DNA of 64,000 nucleotides from Arsenophonus sp031446145 (GCA_031446145.1 CP132903.1:1-64000), one strand, 5' to 3'; positions 8,116-18,137 are shown, numbered from the stretch's first letter. Made by a program: numbers and translations. The notes: generated from the sequence alone by a model not told the origin.

Positions 8116-10207
8116 TTTTTGTAATACGAATTGCTTCTTTAATACTTAAACGAATTCGACCTTGTCGATCAATCTCCAATACTTTCACTGCAACTTCTTG
8201 TCCTAACTTTAAATAATCTATCACTTTTTCAATACGTTTTTCTGATATTTGAGAAATATGAACTAAACCTTCTTTGCTGCTACTAATAGCCACAAAAGCA
8301 CCAAAATCAACAATACGTGTAACTTTTCCATGATAAATACGATCAACTTCGATGTCTGCTGTAATTTCTTCAATACGACAAATAGCATCTTTTGCTTTAT
8401 AACTATCTGTTGCAGCAATTTTTACTGTACCATCATCATTAATTTCAATAATAGTACCAGTTTTTTCAGCTAATGATCTAATGACAGAACCACCTTTACC
8501 AATTACATCTCTAATTTTATCAGGGTTAATCTGAATTATATGAATACGAGGCGCAAATTTAGAAATTTCTTCACGGGGTTGATTAATAGTTTCATCCATG
8601 ACACTTAAAATATGTAAACGAGCACCCTTTGCTTGATTTAAAGCAATTTTCATAATTTTTCGATTAATACCTTCAATCTTAATATCCATTTGTAAAGCAC
8701 TGATACCTTCACGACTACCTGCAACTTTAAAATCCATATCACCTAAATAATCTTCATCACCTAAAATATCTGAAAGTACAACAAATTTATCATTTTCTTT
8801 TACTAATCCCATTGCAATACCAGCTACTGCACTTTTTATTGGAACACCTGCATCCATTAATGCAAGTGATGCACCACATACAAAAGCCATAGAAGAAGAT
8901 CCATTAGATTCAGTAATTTCTGATACTACACGTATAGTATATGGAAATTCAAATTGATTAGGCATAACTGCTAATATAGCACGTTTAGCTAAACGTCCAT
9001 GCCCAATTTCACGACGTTTTGGCGAACCAACTATTCCTATTTCACCTACTGCATACGGTGGAAAATTATAATGAAACAAAATATGATCACTAGATTCACC
9101 AATTAATTCATCCATAATTTGAGCATCACGTTCTGTACCTAAGGTTGCTGTAACCAAAGCTTGAGTTTCTCCTCGAGTAAATAATGCCGAACCATGCGTT
9201 CTTGGTAATACTCCAGTGCGTACATCCAGTGTACGTATCATATCTTTTTCTCGTCCATCAATACGTTTTTCACCTTTTAGCACACGAATACGGACAACTT
9301 TCTTCTCTATTTCTAGAAGAATTGAATTTATTTCATCAAAATTTAAAGAATTATCTGTTTCTAAAATTGTATTAATAACTTCTTCTTTTATTGAAAGAAT
9401 ATTAATATGACGTTCTTGTTTTTGAACAATGCGATACGCATCATCTAATCTTTTTTCAGCTAATGTCGTAATACGACTATATAATTCCTTATTTATAACT
9501 TTCGGTTTCCAATCCCATTTTTCTTTTCCAACTTCCATTACTAATTCATTAATATTATCAATTACAATTTGTTGTTGTTCATGACCAAAAAAAATGGCAT
9601 CTAATATTTGTTCTTCAAATAATAAATCAGCGGCAGCTTCTACCATTAAAACTGCATGAGTTGTACCTGCTACAATTAAGTCTAAACTACTATTTTTTAA
9701 TTCATCAACAGTAGGATTCAAAACATATTCATTATTAATGTAACCAACTCTTGCAGCACCAATTGGACCATTAAATGGGATATCAGATAATGATAATGCA
9801 GCAGAAGCACCAATGAGTGCAGCTATATCTGGATTCACTTGAGGGTTAATTGAAATCACTGTAGCAATAATTTGAACCTCATTCAGAAAACCATTAGGAA
9901 ATAATGGACGTAGAGGACGATCAATTAAACGCGCAATAAGCGTTTCCCCTTCACTAGGACGGCCTTCACGACGAAAAAAACTACCTGGGATACGACCAGC
10001 AGCATATGATCTTTCTTGATAATTAACAGTCAATGGAAAAAAACTTTGCCCTTCTTTTACTTTTTTTTGTCCAACAACAGTAACGAATACAACTGTATCA
10101 TCTATATTAACAATCACCGCACCACTTGCTTGACGAGCCATTAAGCCAGTTTGCATGATAACGGTATGTTGACCATATTGAAATTTACGAACAATAGGAT
10201 TCAGCAA
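8108..10207 (-). CDS. pnp: Polyribonucleotide nucleotidyltransferase (PNPase)
   Basis: PNPase is a trimeric phosphorolytic 3'-5' exoribonuclease and part of the RNA degradosome. The product has 699 residues (E. coli 711) with the usual order: first RNase PH domain, alpha-helical linker, second RNase PH domain, KH domain (IRDVIGKGGSVIRSLAEKTG) and S1 domain (GKVTRIVDFGAFVAISSSKE). The phosphate-binding and catalytic segments GRRE-like FFRREGRPSEGE and GRREIGHGRLAKRA are intact. The slightly short C-terminus ends soon after the S1 domain. The gene follows rpsO, with a terminator between them and a 274-nt leader that holds a strong hairpin (see 10300), as expected for an autoregulated pnp. Confidence 0.98.
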   Translation of the reverse strand: MLNPIVRKFQYGQHTVIMQTGLMARQASGAVIVNIDDTVVFVTVVGQKKVKEGQSFFPLTVNYQERSYAAGRIPGSFFRREGRPSEGETLIARLIDRPLRPLFPNGFLNEVQIIATVISINPQVNPDIAALIGASAALSLSDIPFNGPIGAARVGYINNEYVLNPTVDELKNSSLDLIVAGTTHAVLMVEAAADLLFEEQILDAIFFGHEQQQIVIDNINELVMEVGKEKWDWKPKVINKELYSRITTLAEKRLDDAYRIVQKQERHINILSIKEEVINTILETDNSLNFDEINSILLEIEKKVVRIRVLKGEKRIDGREKDMIRTLDVRTGVLPRTHGSALFTRGETQALVTATLGTERDAQIMDELIGESSDHILFHYNFPPYAVGEIGIVGSPKRREIGHGRLAKRAILAVMPNQFEFPYTIRVVSEITESNGSSSMAFVCGASLALMDAGVPIKSAVAGIAMGLVKENDKFVVLSDILGDEDYLGDMDFKVAGSREGISALQMDIKIEGINRKIMKIALNQAKGARLHILSVMDETINQPREEISKFAPRIHIIQINPDKIRDVIGKGGSVIRSLAEKTGTIIEINDDGTVKIAATDSYKAKDAICRIEEITADIEVDRIYHGKVTRIVDFGAFVAISSSKEGLVHISQISEKRIEKVIDYLKLGQEVAVKVLEIDRQGRIRLSIKEAIRITKKH

Positions 10208-10299
10208 AATAACACCCTTTTAGTAACCAATTATTGATATAATAACACTAATACCGATATTCTTCTACATTCCTCATTATTAATGAAACATTAAATTAT

Positions 10300-10322
10300 T
10301 TAATCTTAATTATTAAGATTAA
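10300..10322 (-). promoter_or_regulatory. Hairpin in the pnp leader, candidate RNase III/PNPase autoregulatory stem
   Basis: TTAATCTTAA at 10300-10309 and TTAAGATTAA at 10313-10322 form a perfect 10-bp stem with a three-base loop, 93-115 bases upstream of the pnp ATG. E. coli pnp mRNA has an RNase III-cleaved stem-loop in the same leader that mediates autoregulation. Correspondence by position is an inference; the stem is shorter than in E. coli. Confidence 0.4.
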
Positions 10323-10439
10323 TATGAACTATAGAAAAAAGTAATCTTTAAAACAATCATTATCGAAAAACATTTTTTTATAATTTATTTTATAAAACTT
10401 TTATATGATTATAATTTCATAAAAAATATCTTTTTCTAT

Positions 10440-10460
10440 AAAAAAGGGGCAGAGCGCCCC
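10440..10460 (-). terminator. Intrinsic terminator after rpsO
   Basis: On the minus strand a GGGGC/GCCCC stem (10446-10450 with 10456-10460) is followed by six T. It lies 22 bases past the rpsO stop. It matches the position of the rpsO-pnp attenuator known in E. coli and is one of the few GC-rich spots in the spacers. Confidence 0.85.
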
Positions 10461-10481
10461 ATAATTTTTATGGATCACTCA

Positions 10482-10751
10482 TTAACGACGTAATCCCAAA
10501 CCTTCAATAAGTTTACTATAAGAAATAAGATTTCTATATTTTAAATAATTTAATTGTTTACGTCGCTGAGCAACCATTCTTAACAATCCTCGACGACTAT
10601 GATGATCTTTTTTGTGTTGCAAAAAATGCTTTTGTAAATCATTTATTTTTGCTGTTAACAAAGCTATTTGAACCTCACTAGAACCAGTATCCTTTTGATT
10701 ACGACTATATTGATTAATAATTTGAGCTTTTACTGCAATACTTAGAGACAT
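10482..10751 (-). CDS. rpsO: 30S ribosomal protein S15
   Basis: S15 is a primary 16S rRNA-binding protein of the small-subunit platform. The product has 89 residues, the normal family length. The conserved DTGSSEVQIALLTAKI segment and the KKDHHSRRGLLRMVAQRRK rRNA-binding region are present. The gene lies between truB and pnp in the standard order, with a clear intrinsic terminator just after it. E. coli S15 represses its own translation through a pseudoknot near the start codon; I could not establish that structure here. Confidence 0.98.
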   Translation of the reverse strand: MSLSIAVKAQIINQYSRNQKDTGSSEVQIALLTAKINDLQKHFLQHKKDHHSRRGLLRMVAQRRKQLNYLKYRNLISYSKLIEGLGLRR

Positions 10752-10878
10752 AAAGTAACTCCAAAATTTTCTCTTTAAAATAATAAAAAACTGATCTCTA
10801 ATGCAGTTTTCTATGAAATAGACGAAAATCTATTTTACGCTTCAATTGATCATAAAACAAGACGACAAATAAATCTTA

Positions 10879-11820
10879 TTAAACATTTTCTAAAATTACA
10901 CAAAAAGGAACAATACTTTTTTTTTCATTAATTTTTGCAACACCAATAAATTTATGCATATTACCTTCAGTAACCCTTACTATATTACCATTTATGAATG
11001 AATGATTATCAATAAAAATTGATTGTCCTTGTTTAAAAAAAATTGCAATATTTTTAGCAATATTAATTTCTGGAAAATGACTGACAGCTGTATCTATAGG
11101 CAATAAAAATAAATCTATTTTTTTTTCTACACTATTCTTTTCCAATTGACATTGGTTTTTTAAAGAATTTAGCTGTTCTAATGTTACCATAGATTTACTA
11201 AGATAATTGCCTATTTTTATACGTCTCAAATAAATTACATGAGCACCACAGCCTAATAATTCACCTAAATCATCAATTATAGTTCGAATATAAGTCCCCT
11301 TAGAACAAAAAATATCTAATTCAACTTCATTTTCTTCCCATCGTATAAGTTTTAAATCATAAATAGTAATTGCTCTAGATGTGCGTTTAAGAGTAATACC
11401 TTGACGGGCATACTTATAAAGAGGTATACCACGATATTTAAGTGCAGAATACATAGAAGGAATCTGCATTAAATGACCACGAAATTTATCTAACGCTTTA
11501 TCAAGTTGTTTTTTTGTTATATTAATTTGATGTTCAGAAATAATTTCACCATATGAATCAGCAGTATTAGTGCGTTGCCCTAAACGACAAATAACACGAT
11601 AATATTTATCTGCATTAAGTAAAAATTGTGATAATTTAGTTGCTTTTCCTAAACAAATCGGCAACATTCCTGTTGCTAAAGGATCAAGTGACCCAGTATG
11701 TCCAGCTTTTTTAGCATTAAATAAGCGTCGTACTTTTTGCAACGCTATATTAGATGAAAGTTCTTTTGGTTTATCTAGTAATAATATACCATCAACTATA
11801 CGAGCACAATTACGCCTCAT
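10879..11820 (-). CDS. truB: tRNA pseudouridine(55) synthase TruB
   Basis: TruB makes pseudouridine 55 in the T-loop of tRNAs and acts as a tRNA chaperone. The product has 313 residues (E. coli 314). The catalytic Asp lies in GHTGSLDPLATGMLPICLG, and the SKGTYIRTIIDDLGELLGCG segment and C-terminal PUA-like region (VRVTEGNMHKFIGVAKI) are present. The ATG at 11820 overlaps the rbfA stop by 11 bases, so translation is probably coupled. Order infB-rbfA-truB-rpsO-pnp is as in E. coli. Confidence 0.97.
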   Translation of the reverse strand: MRRNCARIVDGILLLDKPKELSSNIALQKVRRLFNAKKAGHTGSLDPLATGMLPICLGKATKLSQFLLNADKYYRVICRLGQRTNTADSYGEIISEHQINITKKQLDKALDKFRGHLMQIPSMYSALKYRGIPLYKYARQGITLKRTSRAITIYDLKLIRWEENEVELDIFCSKGTYIRTIIDDLGELLGCGAHVIYLRRIKIGNYLSKSMVTLEQLNSLKNQCQLEKNSVEKKIDLFLLPIDTAVSHFPEINIAKNIAIFFKQGQSIFIDNHSFINGNIVRVTEGNMHKFIGVAKINEKKSIVPFCVILENV

Positions 11821-12229
11821 TAGTTTTACTCTTAATATAATGCTTACGACGTTGTTTATCGTTATGTATAATTTTTTTTAACAAATTATTCATTTTTATT
11901 CCTTCAACCAAAGAATTATCATAAAAAAAAGTTAATTTAGGAATGATACGTAAAGACATTGATTTACCTAACAAAGAACGAATACGTTTCGACATATCAC
12001 CATTCAATACATGAATACCATTTTTTATATCATCAATTTTATCTTCCAGATTTGACATATTGAGAAAAGTTACAAATATTTTTGCATATTGTAAATCACG
12101 TGAAACCTTAATCCCGGAAATTGTAACTGTTTTAATACGTGGATCTTTAATTCTTCTATATAGAATAATTGAAATTTTCTTTTGTATTTCCTGAGCAACA
12201 CGTTGAGCACGATCAAATTCTCTTCCCAT
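11810..12229 (-). CDS. rbfA: Ribosome-binding factor A
   Basis: RbfA is a KH-fold protein that binds the 30S subunit late in maturation, acts on the 5' region of 16S rRNA and is needed for cold growth in E. coli. The product has 139 residues (E. coli 133). Conserved segments are FDRAQRVAQEIQKKIS, RIKDPRIKTVTISGIKVSRD and LTFFYDNSLVEGIKM. A GAGGAAAA Shine-Dalgarno lies upstream. It is separated from infB by 211 AT-rich bases but overlaps truB. Confidence 0.97.
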   Translation of the reverse strand: MGREFDRAQRVAQEIQKKISIILYRRIKDPRIKTVTISGIKVSRDLQYAKIFVTFLNMSNLEDKIDDIKNGIHVLNGDMSKRIRSLLGKSMSLRIIPKLTFFYDNSLVEGIKMNNLLKKIIHNDKQRRKHYIKSKTNEA

Positions 12230-12440
12230 GATAACATTTTCCTCACTCAGGCATCAAAATAAAAAAATACATAATATAAACTATTATAATAGTAATTTTA
12301 TTATATAATTTTTAAAATTTTTATAATAAAAAATATATAATTTATTTTAATTAAAAATTTATGTTTTTTAATGTTTATAATTTTTTCTAAAAATGATTAA
12401 TTTTATATAAATATTATACAAAAAAATTTATATAAAAATA

Positions 12441-15059
12441 TTAACCTTTAATGAAATTTCTGACTGGAATAACTTCAAATAATTCTATGATATCACCAAA
12501 ACGTATATCATTGTAATTTTTTATAGCAATCCCACATTCCATACCATTTCTGACTTCATTAACATCATCTTTAAATCGACGTAATGATTCTAATTCACCT
12601 TCATAGATAACAACATTATCCCGTAACACACGAATAGGATTATTACGTTTAATTATACCCTCAAGTACCATACAACCAGCAATTGCAAGACATTTTGGTG
12701 ATTTAAAAACATTCCGCACTTCTGCTAAACCAATAATATTTTGTTGATATTTAGGTGTTACCATTCCGAACATAGATTCTTTGATTTCATCAATAAGATG
12801 ATAAATTATAGAATAATACCGCAACTTTAAATTTTCAGTTTCAATAATTTTTTTTGCACTTGCATCAGCTCGAACATTAAAACCAATAATCATCGCATTA
12901 GAAGCAGAAGCTAATGTAACATCAGTCTCTGTAATACCACCAACACCAGAACCAATAATTTTTATTTTTACTTCATCATTTGATAACTTTTCTAAAGTAT
13001 TAGAAATTGCTTCACAACTACCTTGTACATCAGTTTTTAATACAATATTTAATTCAGTAATCTTAGAATCTTTTATATTATCAAACATTTTTTCTAATTT
13101 TGATTTCTGTTGATGTGCTAATTTAACTTCCCTTACTTTACTTTGACGATAAAGCGCGACTTCACGTGCTTTTTTTTCATTATTTACTACCGTTATTTTA
13201 TCACCTACTGCAGGTATATTTGATAAACCTAAAATTTCGACTGGCATCGATGGTCCAGCAGTATTAATATCTATTCCTGATTCATTACGCATCCCCCTAA
13301 TTCGTCCATATTCAAAACCACATAATACAAAATCGCCTTTATTTAATTTACCTTCTTGCACTAAAATAGTGGCAACTGGACCTCGACCTTTATCTAGATA
13401 AGCTTCAATAACAACACCATTTGCCATACCAGTATGAACTGCTTTTAACTCTAATAATTCAGCTTGTAATAAAATAGCTTCTAATAATTCATTAATACCT
13501 ATACCTTTTTTAACTGAAACCTCAACAAATTGATGTTCACCACCCCATTCTTCAGTTAGAATACCATATTTTGAAAGTTCATTTTTTATATGTTCTACAT
13601 CACCTTCATTTTTATCTATTTTATTTAATACAACAACAACTGGAACATTTGCCGCTTTAGCATGTTGAATGGCTTCTATTGTTTGAGGCATCACACCGTC
13701 ATCTACAGCAACTACTAAAACAATAATATCTGTTACTTGAGCACCACGTGCACGCATTGCAGTAAATGCAGCATGTCCTGGCGTATCTAGAAAAGTAATT
13801 ATACCTTTATCTGTTTTAACATGATATGCACCTATATGCTGTGTGATTCCACCTACTTCTTGATCAGTAACTTTAGCAGAACGAATATAATCAAGTAATG
13901 AAGTCTTACCATGATCAACGTGACCCATAATTGTTACAATTGGAGCCCGTGATTCTTGAATCGATACCAACCCACTATTATTACGATTCTGTAAAACTGA
14001 TTTTTCTAATTCATTTTCATGACGTAAAATAACTTTATGCCCCATCTCTTCTGCTACAATCTGTGCTATTTCTTGGTCCAGTACTTGATTAATAGTTACC
14101 ATTAATCCCATTTTCATCATTTTTTTAATAACTTCTGAACCTTTAATGGCCATTTTATTAGCCAATTCAAAAACAGAAATACTTTGACCAATCACAACAT
14201 CACGGTTAATTACCGTGACAGGTTTAGTAAAACTTTGTTGTAAAATACTATTTTTTTTCTGTTTAACTTTATTTTTACTAATGCGAACTGCTCTTTCTTC
14301 TTCACGAGCAATTTTTTCTGAATGTTTATAATTTTTTTTCTGTCGAGTAACTTTATTACCTCGATAACGAGTTCGACGGCCTTCTTCTTGAGCATCATTT
14401 TCATCTTCAGCTGCACGGGCATTTCGATAAGTTGTAAGATGATAGTTTTCATTATAATTTACATCATTACTACTATTCCAAAGAGTGGATTTATCTTCTA
14501 CCGCATGACACACTTCTTCAGTAAGATTTTTAGAATCAAATTCAACCTTACGTTTTTTTATTGCTTCTTTGTTTTTGCATTTTAGATTTACTGTCTGCAT
14601 TTCAAATTTCTTTTTCTTAGAAAGAATACAAGAAGGTTGATGAAATTTAGCTATTTTTTGATTATTTTTATTTTCTTTTATTGTGTCTTTTTGTATTGCT
14701 TCAAATTTTATTTTTTTTTCTATCCCATAATGTACTTCTTCTATATGATTTATTGCCAATACATCACGATCGAGATATGTACGCTTTTTACGTACTTCAA
14801 TGTTTACTGATTTACTTTTCCCCCCAATACCAGGAATACTCAACTTACTACGAGTTTTTCGCTGTAATATTAATTTACCAGTCTGCGAACTTATAGTTCC
14901 ATCTTCATGATTTAAATATGCAAGCAAATGTTCTTTTTCTTTTTGAGTAACAGCATCATTTTCAGTTTTTTTTATTCCTGCAACTGCAAACTTTTGTATT
15001 AACCATTCTACTGAAGTTTGAATTTCTGCTGCTAATGATTTTACAGTTTTATCTGTCAT
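12441..15059 (-). CDS. infB: Translation initiation factor IF-2
   Basis: IF-2 is the GTPase that brings fMet-tRNA to the 30S subunit and promotes subunit joining. The product has 872 residues (E. coli 890). It shows a small IF2 N-terminal domain (about 1-50), a long lysine-rich low-conservation linker (about 60-290), a second N-terminal helical domain, then the G domain with GHVDHGKTSLLDYI (G1), DTPGHAAF (G3) and NKIDK (G4), and domains II-IV. The linker has drifted most, but the frame is open throughout. The start at 15059 has AGGAAG upstream and lies 21 bases after the nusA stop, so the two genes are probably co-transcribed. Confidence 0.98.
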   Translation of the reverse strand: MTDKTVKSLAAEIQTSVEWLIQKFAVAGIKKTENDAVTQKEKEHLLAYLNHEDGTISSQTGKLILQRKTRSKLSIPGIGGKSKSVNIEVRKKRTYLDRDVLAINHIEEVHYGIEKKIKFEAIQKDTIKENKNNQKIAKFHQPSCILSKKKKFEMQTVNLKCKNKEAIKKRKVEFDSKNLTEEVCHAVEDKSTLWNSSNDVNYNENYHLTTYRNARAAEDENDAQEEGRRTRYRGNKVTRQKKNYKHSEKIAREEERAVRISKNKVKQKKNSILQQSFTKPVTVINRDVVIGQSISVFELANKMAIKGSEVIKKMMKMGLMVTINQVLDQEIAQIVAEEMGHKVILRHENELEKSVLQNRNNSGLVSIQESRAPIVTIMGHVDHGKTSLLDYIRSAKVTDQEVGGITQHIGAYHVKTDKGIITFLDTPGHAAFTAMRARGAQVTDIIVLVVAVDDGVMPQTIEAIQHAKAANVPVVVVLNKIDKNEGDVEHIKNELSKYGILTEEWGGEHQFVEVSVKKGIGINELLEAILLQAELLELKAVHTGMANGVVIEAYLDKGRGPVATILVQEGKLNKGDFVLCGFEYGRIRGMRNESGIDINTAGPSMPVEILGLSNIPAVGDKITVVNNEKKAREVALYRQSKVREVKLAHQQKSKLEKMFDNIKDSKITELNIVLKTDVQGSCEAISNTLEKLSNDEVKIKIIGSGVGGITETDVTLASASNAMIIGFNVRADASAKKIIETENLKLRYYSIIYHLIDEIKESMFGMVTPKYQQNIIGLAEVRNVFKSPKCLAIAGCMVLEGIIKRNNPIRVLRDNVVIYEGELESLRRFKDDVNEVRNGMECGIAIKNYNDIRFGDIIELFEVIPVRNFIKG

Positions 15060-15080
15060 TCTATTTCTTCCTGCTACAAA

Positions 15081-16601
15081 TTATTTTGAATCATTTCCAA
15101 ACCAACAAATATTACGTGCTGCCATAATAATTTCACCAGCTTGTGCATCATCCATACCTTTTTCAATATCTTTTAAATCATCAATACCTTGTTCAGCAAG
15201 ATCTTCTAGCGTACAAATACCATGATTGGCAAGCTTTATTGCTAATGACTTATTTACACACCATAATTTTGATAAATGATCAGTTGGTTGATTATTATCT
15301 CCCACCATATTCTTTTTCTTAGCTAATTTTAATGTAGTTAATGCAGCTTTTGCTTTTTCACGTAACACTTGAATTTTTTGCTCACTAAGACCTTTAATTT
15401 CTAATAATTCATCGATTGGTACATAAGCCAATTCTTCTAAAGTAGAAAAACCCTCTTCAACAAGAAGAGAAGCAAATTTCTGATCAATGTTAAGATACTT
15501 AGTAAAAGTATCAATAGATACATATGCTTCTTCCTGATGTTTAGCTTGAAGTTCTTCTGTAGTCATAATATTTAATTCCCATTTATTATCCCTACGATGA
15601 TTTTTTAATAACTGAGAAGCTAAACGAACATTTTGACCATTACGACCAATTGCTTGCGGCAAATTATTACTTTCAACAGCAACATCCATCGTACACTTAT
15701 CTTCATCGACTACAATAGAAATTACATCTGCAGGCGCCATAGCATTAATGACAAATTGTGCAGGATTTTCATCCCAAAGTACAATATCAATACGCTCACC
15801 GTCAAGTTCACTTGATACTGCTTGCACCCTTGCACCACGCATTCCAACACAAGCACCTATTGGATCAATACGTTTATCATTAGTTTTCACTGCAATTTTT
15901 GCACGTGAACCAGGATCACGAGCAGCAGTTTTTATTTCAATAATCTCTTCGTTAATCTCAGATACTTCAATTCTAAATAATTCAATCAACATTTCAGTTC
16001 GAGATCGTGTAATAAATAATTGTGCTCCTCTAGCTTCTGGACGTAAAGCATACAATACACCACGTAGGCGATCACCAACATGAAAATTTTCACGTGGCAA
16101 CATATCTTCTCTTAAAATCACACCTTCTGCATTATGACCTAAATCTAAAATAATATTTTCGCGATTAACTTTTTTTACTACTCCAGTAATAATTTGACCT
16201 TTTCGTTCACGAAATTTTTCGACAATCATAGCTCTTTCAGCTTCACGTACTTTTTGAACAATCACTTGTTTTGCTGTTTGGGTTGTAATTCTATCAAAAA
16301 TCACTGATTTTATTTGTTCTTCTACATAATCTCCTAAATTAATGTTTAAATTTTCAAATTTTGCAGCATCTAAAGTAATTTCAAGTGTGGGGTGAGTGAC
16401 TTCATTCACTACCAACCAACGTCGAAATGTATAAAAATCTCCTGTTTTTCGATTAATATTAGTACGAACATCAATTTCTTGTTCATATTTTTTTTTAGTA
16501 GCTGTTGCTAACGCGGTTTCAAGTGCCTCAAATATTTTTTCACGAGGAAGAGATTTCTCATTAGAAACCGCCTCGACAACGGCCAGAACTTCTTTATTCA
16601 T
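15081..16601 (-). CDS. nusA: Transcription termination/antitermination protein NusA
   Basis: NusA binds RNA polymerase and nascent RNA and modulates pausing, termination and rRNA antitermination. The product has 506 residues (E. coli 495). Domain order is complete: N-terminal RNAP-binding domain, S1 (GVVKKVNRENIILDLG), KH1 and KH2 (IGACVGMRGARVQAVSSEL; LPQAIGRNGQNVRLASQLL), and two C-terminal acidic repeats (about 360-500). Keeping both acidic repeats is notable in a reduced genome. The ATG at 16601 has a perfectly placed GAGG. In E. coli rimP precedes nusA; it is missing here. Confidence 0.98.
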   Translation of the reverse strand: MNKEVLAVVEAVSNEKSLPREKIFEALETALATATKKKYEQEIDVRTNINRKTGDFYTFRRWLVVNEVTHPTLEITLDAAKFENLNINLGDYVEEQIKSVIFDRITTQTAKQVIVQKVREAERAMIVEKFRERKGQIITGVVKKVNRENIILDLGHNAEGVILREDMLPRENFHVGDRLRGVLYALRPEARGAQLFITRSRTEMLIELFRIEVSEINEEIIEIKTAARDPGSRAKIAVKTNDKRIDPIGACVGMRGARVQAVSSELDGERIDIVLWDENPAQFVINAMAPADVISIVVDEDKCTMDVAVESNNLPQAIGRNGQNVRLASQLLKNHRRDNKWELNIMTTEELQAKHQEEAYVSIDTFTKYLNIDQKFASLLVEEGFSTLEELAYVPIDELLEIKGLSEQKIQVLREKAKAALTTLKLAKKKNMVGDNNQPTDHLSKLWCVNKSLAIKLANHGICTLEDLAEQGIDDLKDIEKGMDDAQAGEIIMAARNICWFGNDSK

Positions 16602-16623
16602 TCTAGTTGCCTCGAAACTTTAT

Positions 16624-16651
16624 AAAAAGTTGGGTACTAAGCTCACTTTTT
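16624..16651 (-). promoter_or_regulatory. Hairpin immediately upstream of nusA
   Basis: AAAAAGT at 16624-16630 pairs with ACTTTTT at 16645-16651, with partial pairing inside the loop. On the minus strand the stem ends in a five-T run about 23 bases before the nusA start. It may be a decayed leader terminator of the old tRNA-fMet-rimP-nusA operon. Confidence 0.35.
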
Positions 16652-17067
16652 AGATATTATTCAATACAAATACTGAATTGTGATCATCTTATAATCATCT
16701 ATACAGAAATTTAACCATTGCATTCAATAGATATTAGAATATTTTGGTATTTACAAAAATTCTATTTAATATTATTTTTTGCCAATAAAATGTTGATAAC
16801 CTATAAGAGCAAAAAATGGACAAAGAATTCAAACATTTCTAAATTATAGATTAATAATATTATCTCTTTGATATTTAATGCTATATTTAACTAATGATTA
16901 AGATGCATATCATTATTTGCAATTACATTATTTTTATGATCAAATTTAAATATTTTTATAATTCGCTCTACAAGTTCAAAAAATTTTTTATCACCAATAA
17001 CATAAAAAGTATTAATTTTATTTTTTATTAAAATCTATAAAAAATTATCTCATACCAGATAAGCCAT

Positions 17068-17087
17068 AAAAAAAGGGCTAATAGCCC
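17068..17087 (-). terminator. Intrinsic terminator downstream of the tRNA-Leu/tRNA-fMet unit
   Basis: GGGCT at 17075-17079 and AGCCC at 17083-17087 flank a three-base loop; on the minus strand seven T follow directly. It lies about 150 bases past the tRNA-fMet 3' end. It should separate the secG-tRNA transcript from nusA. E. coli also has terminators between metY and rimP. Confidence 0.85.
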
Positions 17088-17237
17088 AGTGTTTTTTGTA
17101 CTAATAAAAGTTTACTAAATATCCTAAAAAAAATTTATATAATTTGCATTATATTTTTAATATAAAGCCATAATTATATTCTTTTACTTTTAAGAATGAT
17201 AAAAATTCTTATAAAAATTGATATAATATACCAAAAA

Positions 17238-17314
<77 letters not shown>

Positions 17315-17376
17315 TCTAAAAATTTAATACATTATACTATTGTAATATAAAACATGCAAGCCTTCTTTTTAAATTT

Positions 17377-17464
17377 TGCCGAGGGCGGGTTTCGAACCCG
17401 CATACCTATATTATAAGGTACTACCCCCTCAAGATAGCGTGTATACCATTTTCACCACCTCGGC
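17377..17464 (-). tRNA. leuU: tRNA-Leu (GAG)
   Basis: This is a class II tRNA with acceptor GCCGAGG/CCTCGGC, A73, anticodon loop TTGAGGG and a long variable arm with a TACCT/AGGTA stem. The length is 88 nt without CCA; the genomic bases after A73 are AAA, so CCA must be added post-transcriptionally. It has the leuU position next to secG and reads CUU/CUC codons. Confidence 0.96.
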
Positions 17465-17527
17465 CACAAAAATACTTGTAAAAATAATTTTTATATCATC
17501 TAAATTTACTTTAATGTTAATTTTAAT

Positions 17528-17869
17528 TTAATTTTTAGGAACATCAATTGTTGGTGACATAGGAGATACCAAATGATCTAATTCTTTATCTTTTGACGGT
17601 TCGACAATATTTTCCCACTGATTGACAGTGATATTTTTCTTAGCTGTTAAATTTCCTAAAATTAAACTAATGATAAAAAATAATGTTGCAAAAATTACAG
17701 TCATCAAGATCATAAATTTATTTAATCCTGATGAGCTAAATAATGTTGCAGAAGTAGCTACGTGAAATGCAGGTCCAATATTATCAGCACCTTTTCCCTG
17801 TTGTAAAATAATTATAGCAATTAAAGATATTGAAATGAACAAAAAAATAAACAAAATAGTGACATACAT
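17528..17869 (-). CDS. secG: Protein-export membrane protein SecG
   Basis: SecG is the small subunit of the SecYEG translocon in the inner membrane. The product has 113 residues (E. coli 110) with two membrane helices (about 3-22 and 52-72) separated by the conserved loop ILQQGKGADNIGPAF and TSATLFSSSG. The C-terminal tail is hydrophilic. I chose ATG 17869 because it gives the family N-terminus MYVTILF and has AGG nine bases upstream; the frame extends ten codons further without homology. The gene precedes tRNA-Leu as in E. coli. Confidence 0.96.
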   Translation of the reverse strand: MYVTILFIFLFISISLIAIIILQQGKGADNIGPAFHVATSATLFSSSGLNKFMILMTVIFATLFFIISLILGNLTAKKNITVNQWENIVEPSKDKELDHLVSPMSPTIDVPKN

Positions 17870-18137
17870 AATCGACAACCTATTTTTAATAAAACACAAA
17901 TAAATTAATCTATTAGCATTTATAAGTGAAAATTAATTACATGAATAAAGATAATAGATTTTATCTAAACTATACTTAAGAATCAAGATCATTTTATTTT
18001 ATTATTCTATTTAAGATACGACATTTTTTCTTCAGAAAATAAAATAAAAATCATTTTAATGAATTGATACAATTTAAGCTTCTCCGATAAATCACAAAAA
18101 TGATTAGTTCAGATATCCCATTAAAAAGTACATTCAT

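Larger units (their letters stand above)
16602..17237. other. 636-nt spacer between nusA and tRNA-fMet (rimP position)
   Basis: No open reading frame is visible where E. coli has rimP. The spacer holds a strong terminator at 17068-17087 and a weaker hairpin just before nusA. The rest is A/T-rich with no recognisable content. Confidence 0.7.

Noticed and set aside
14210..14452. Alternate-frame open stretch within infB suggesting a frameshift
   Set aside because: The main infB frame is open across this lysine-rich linker and continues into the G domain; the alternate frame is low-complexity only.
15748..16083. 111-codon plus-strand frame antisense to nusA
   Set aside because: A shadow of the conserved S1/KH region of nusA without start signals.
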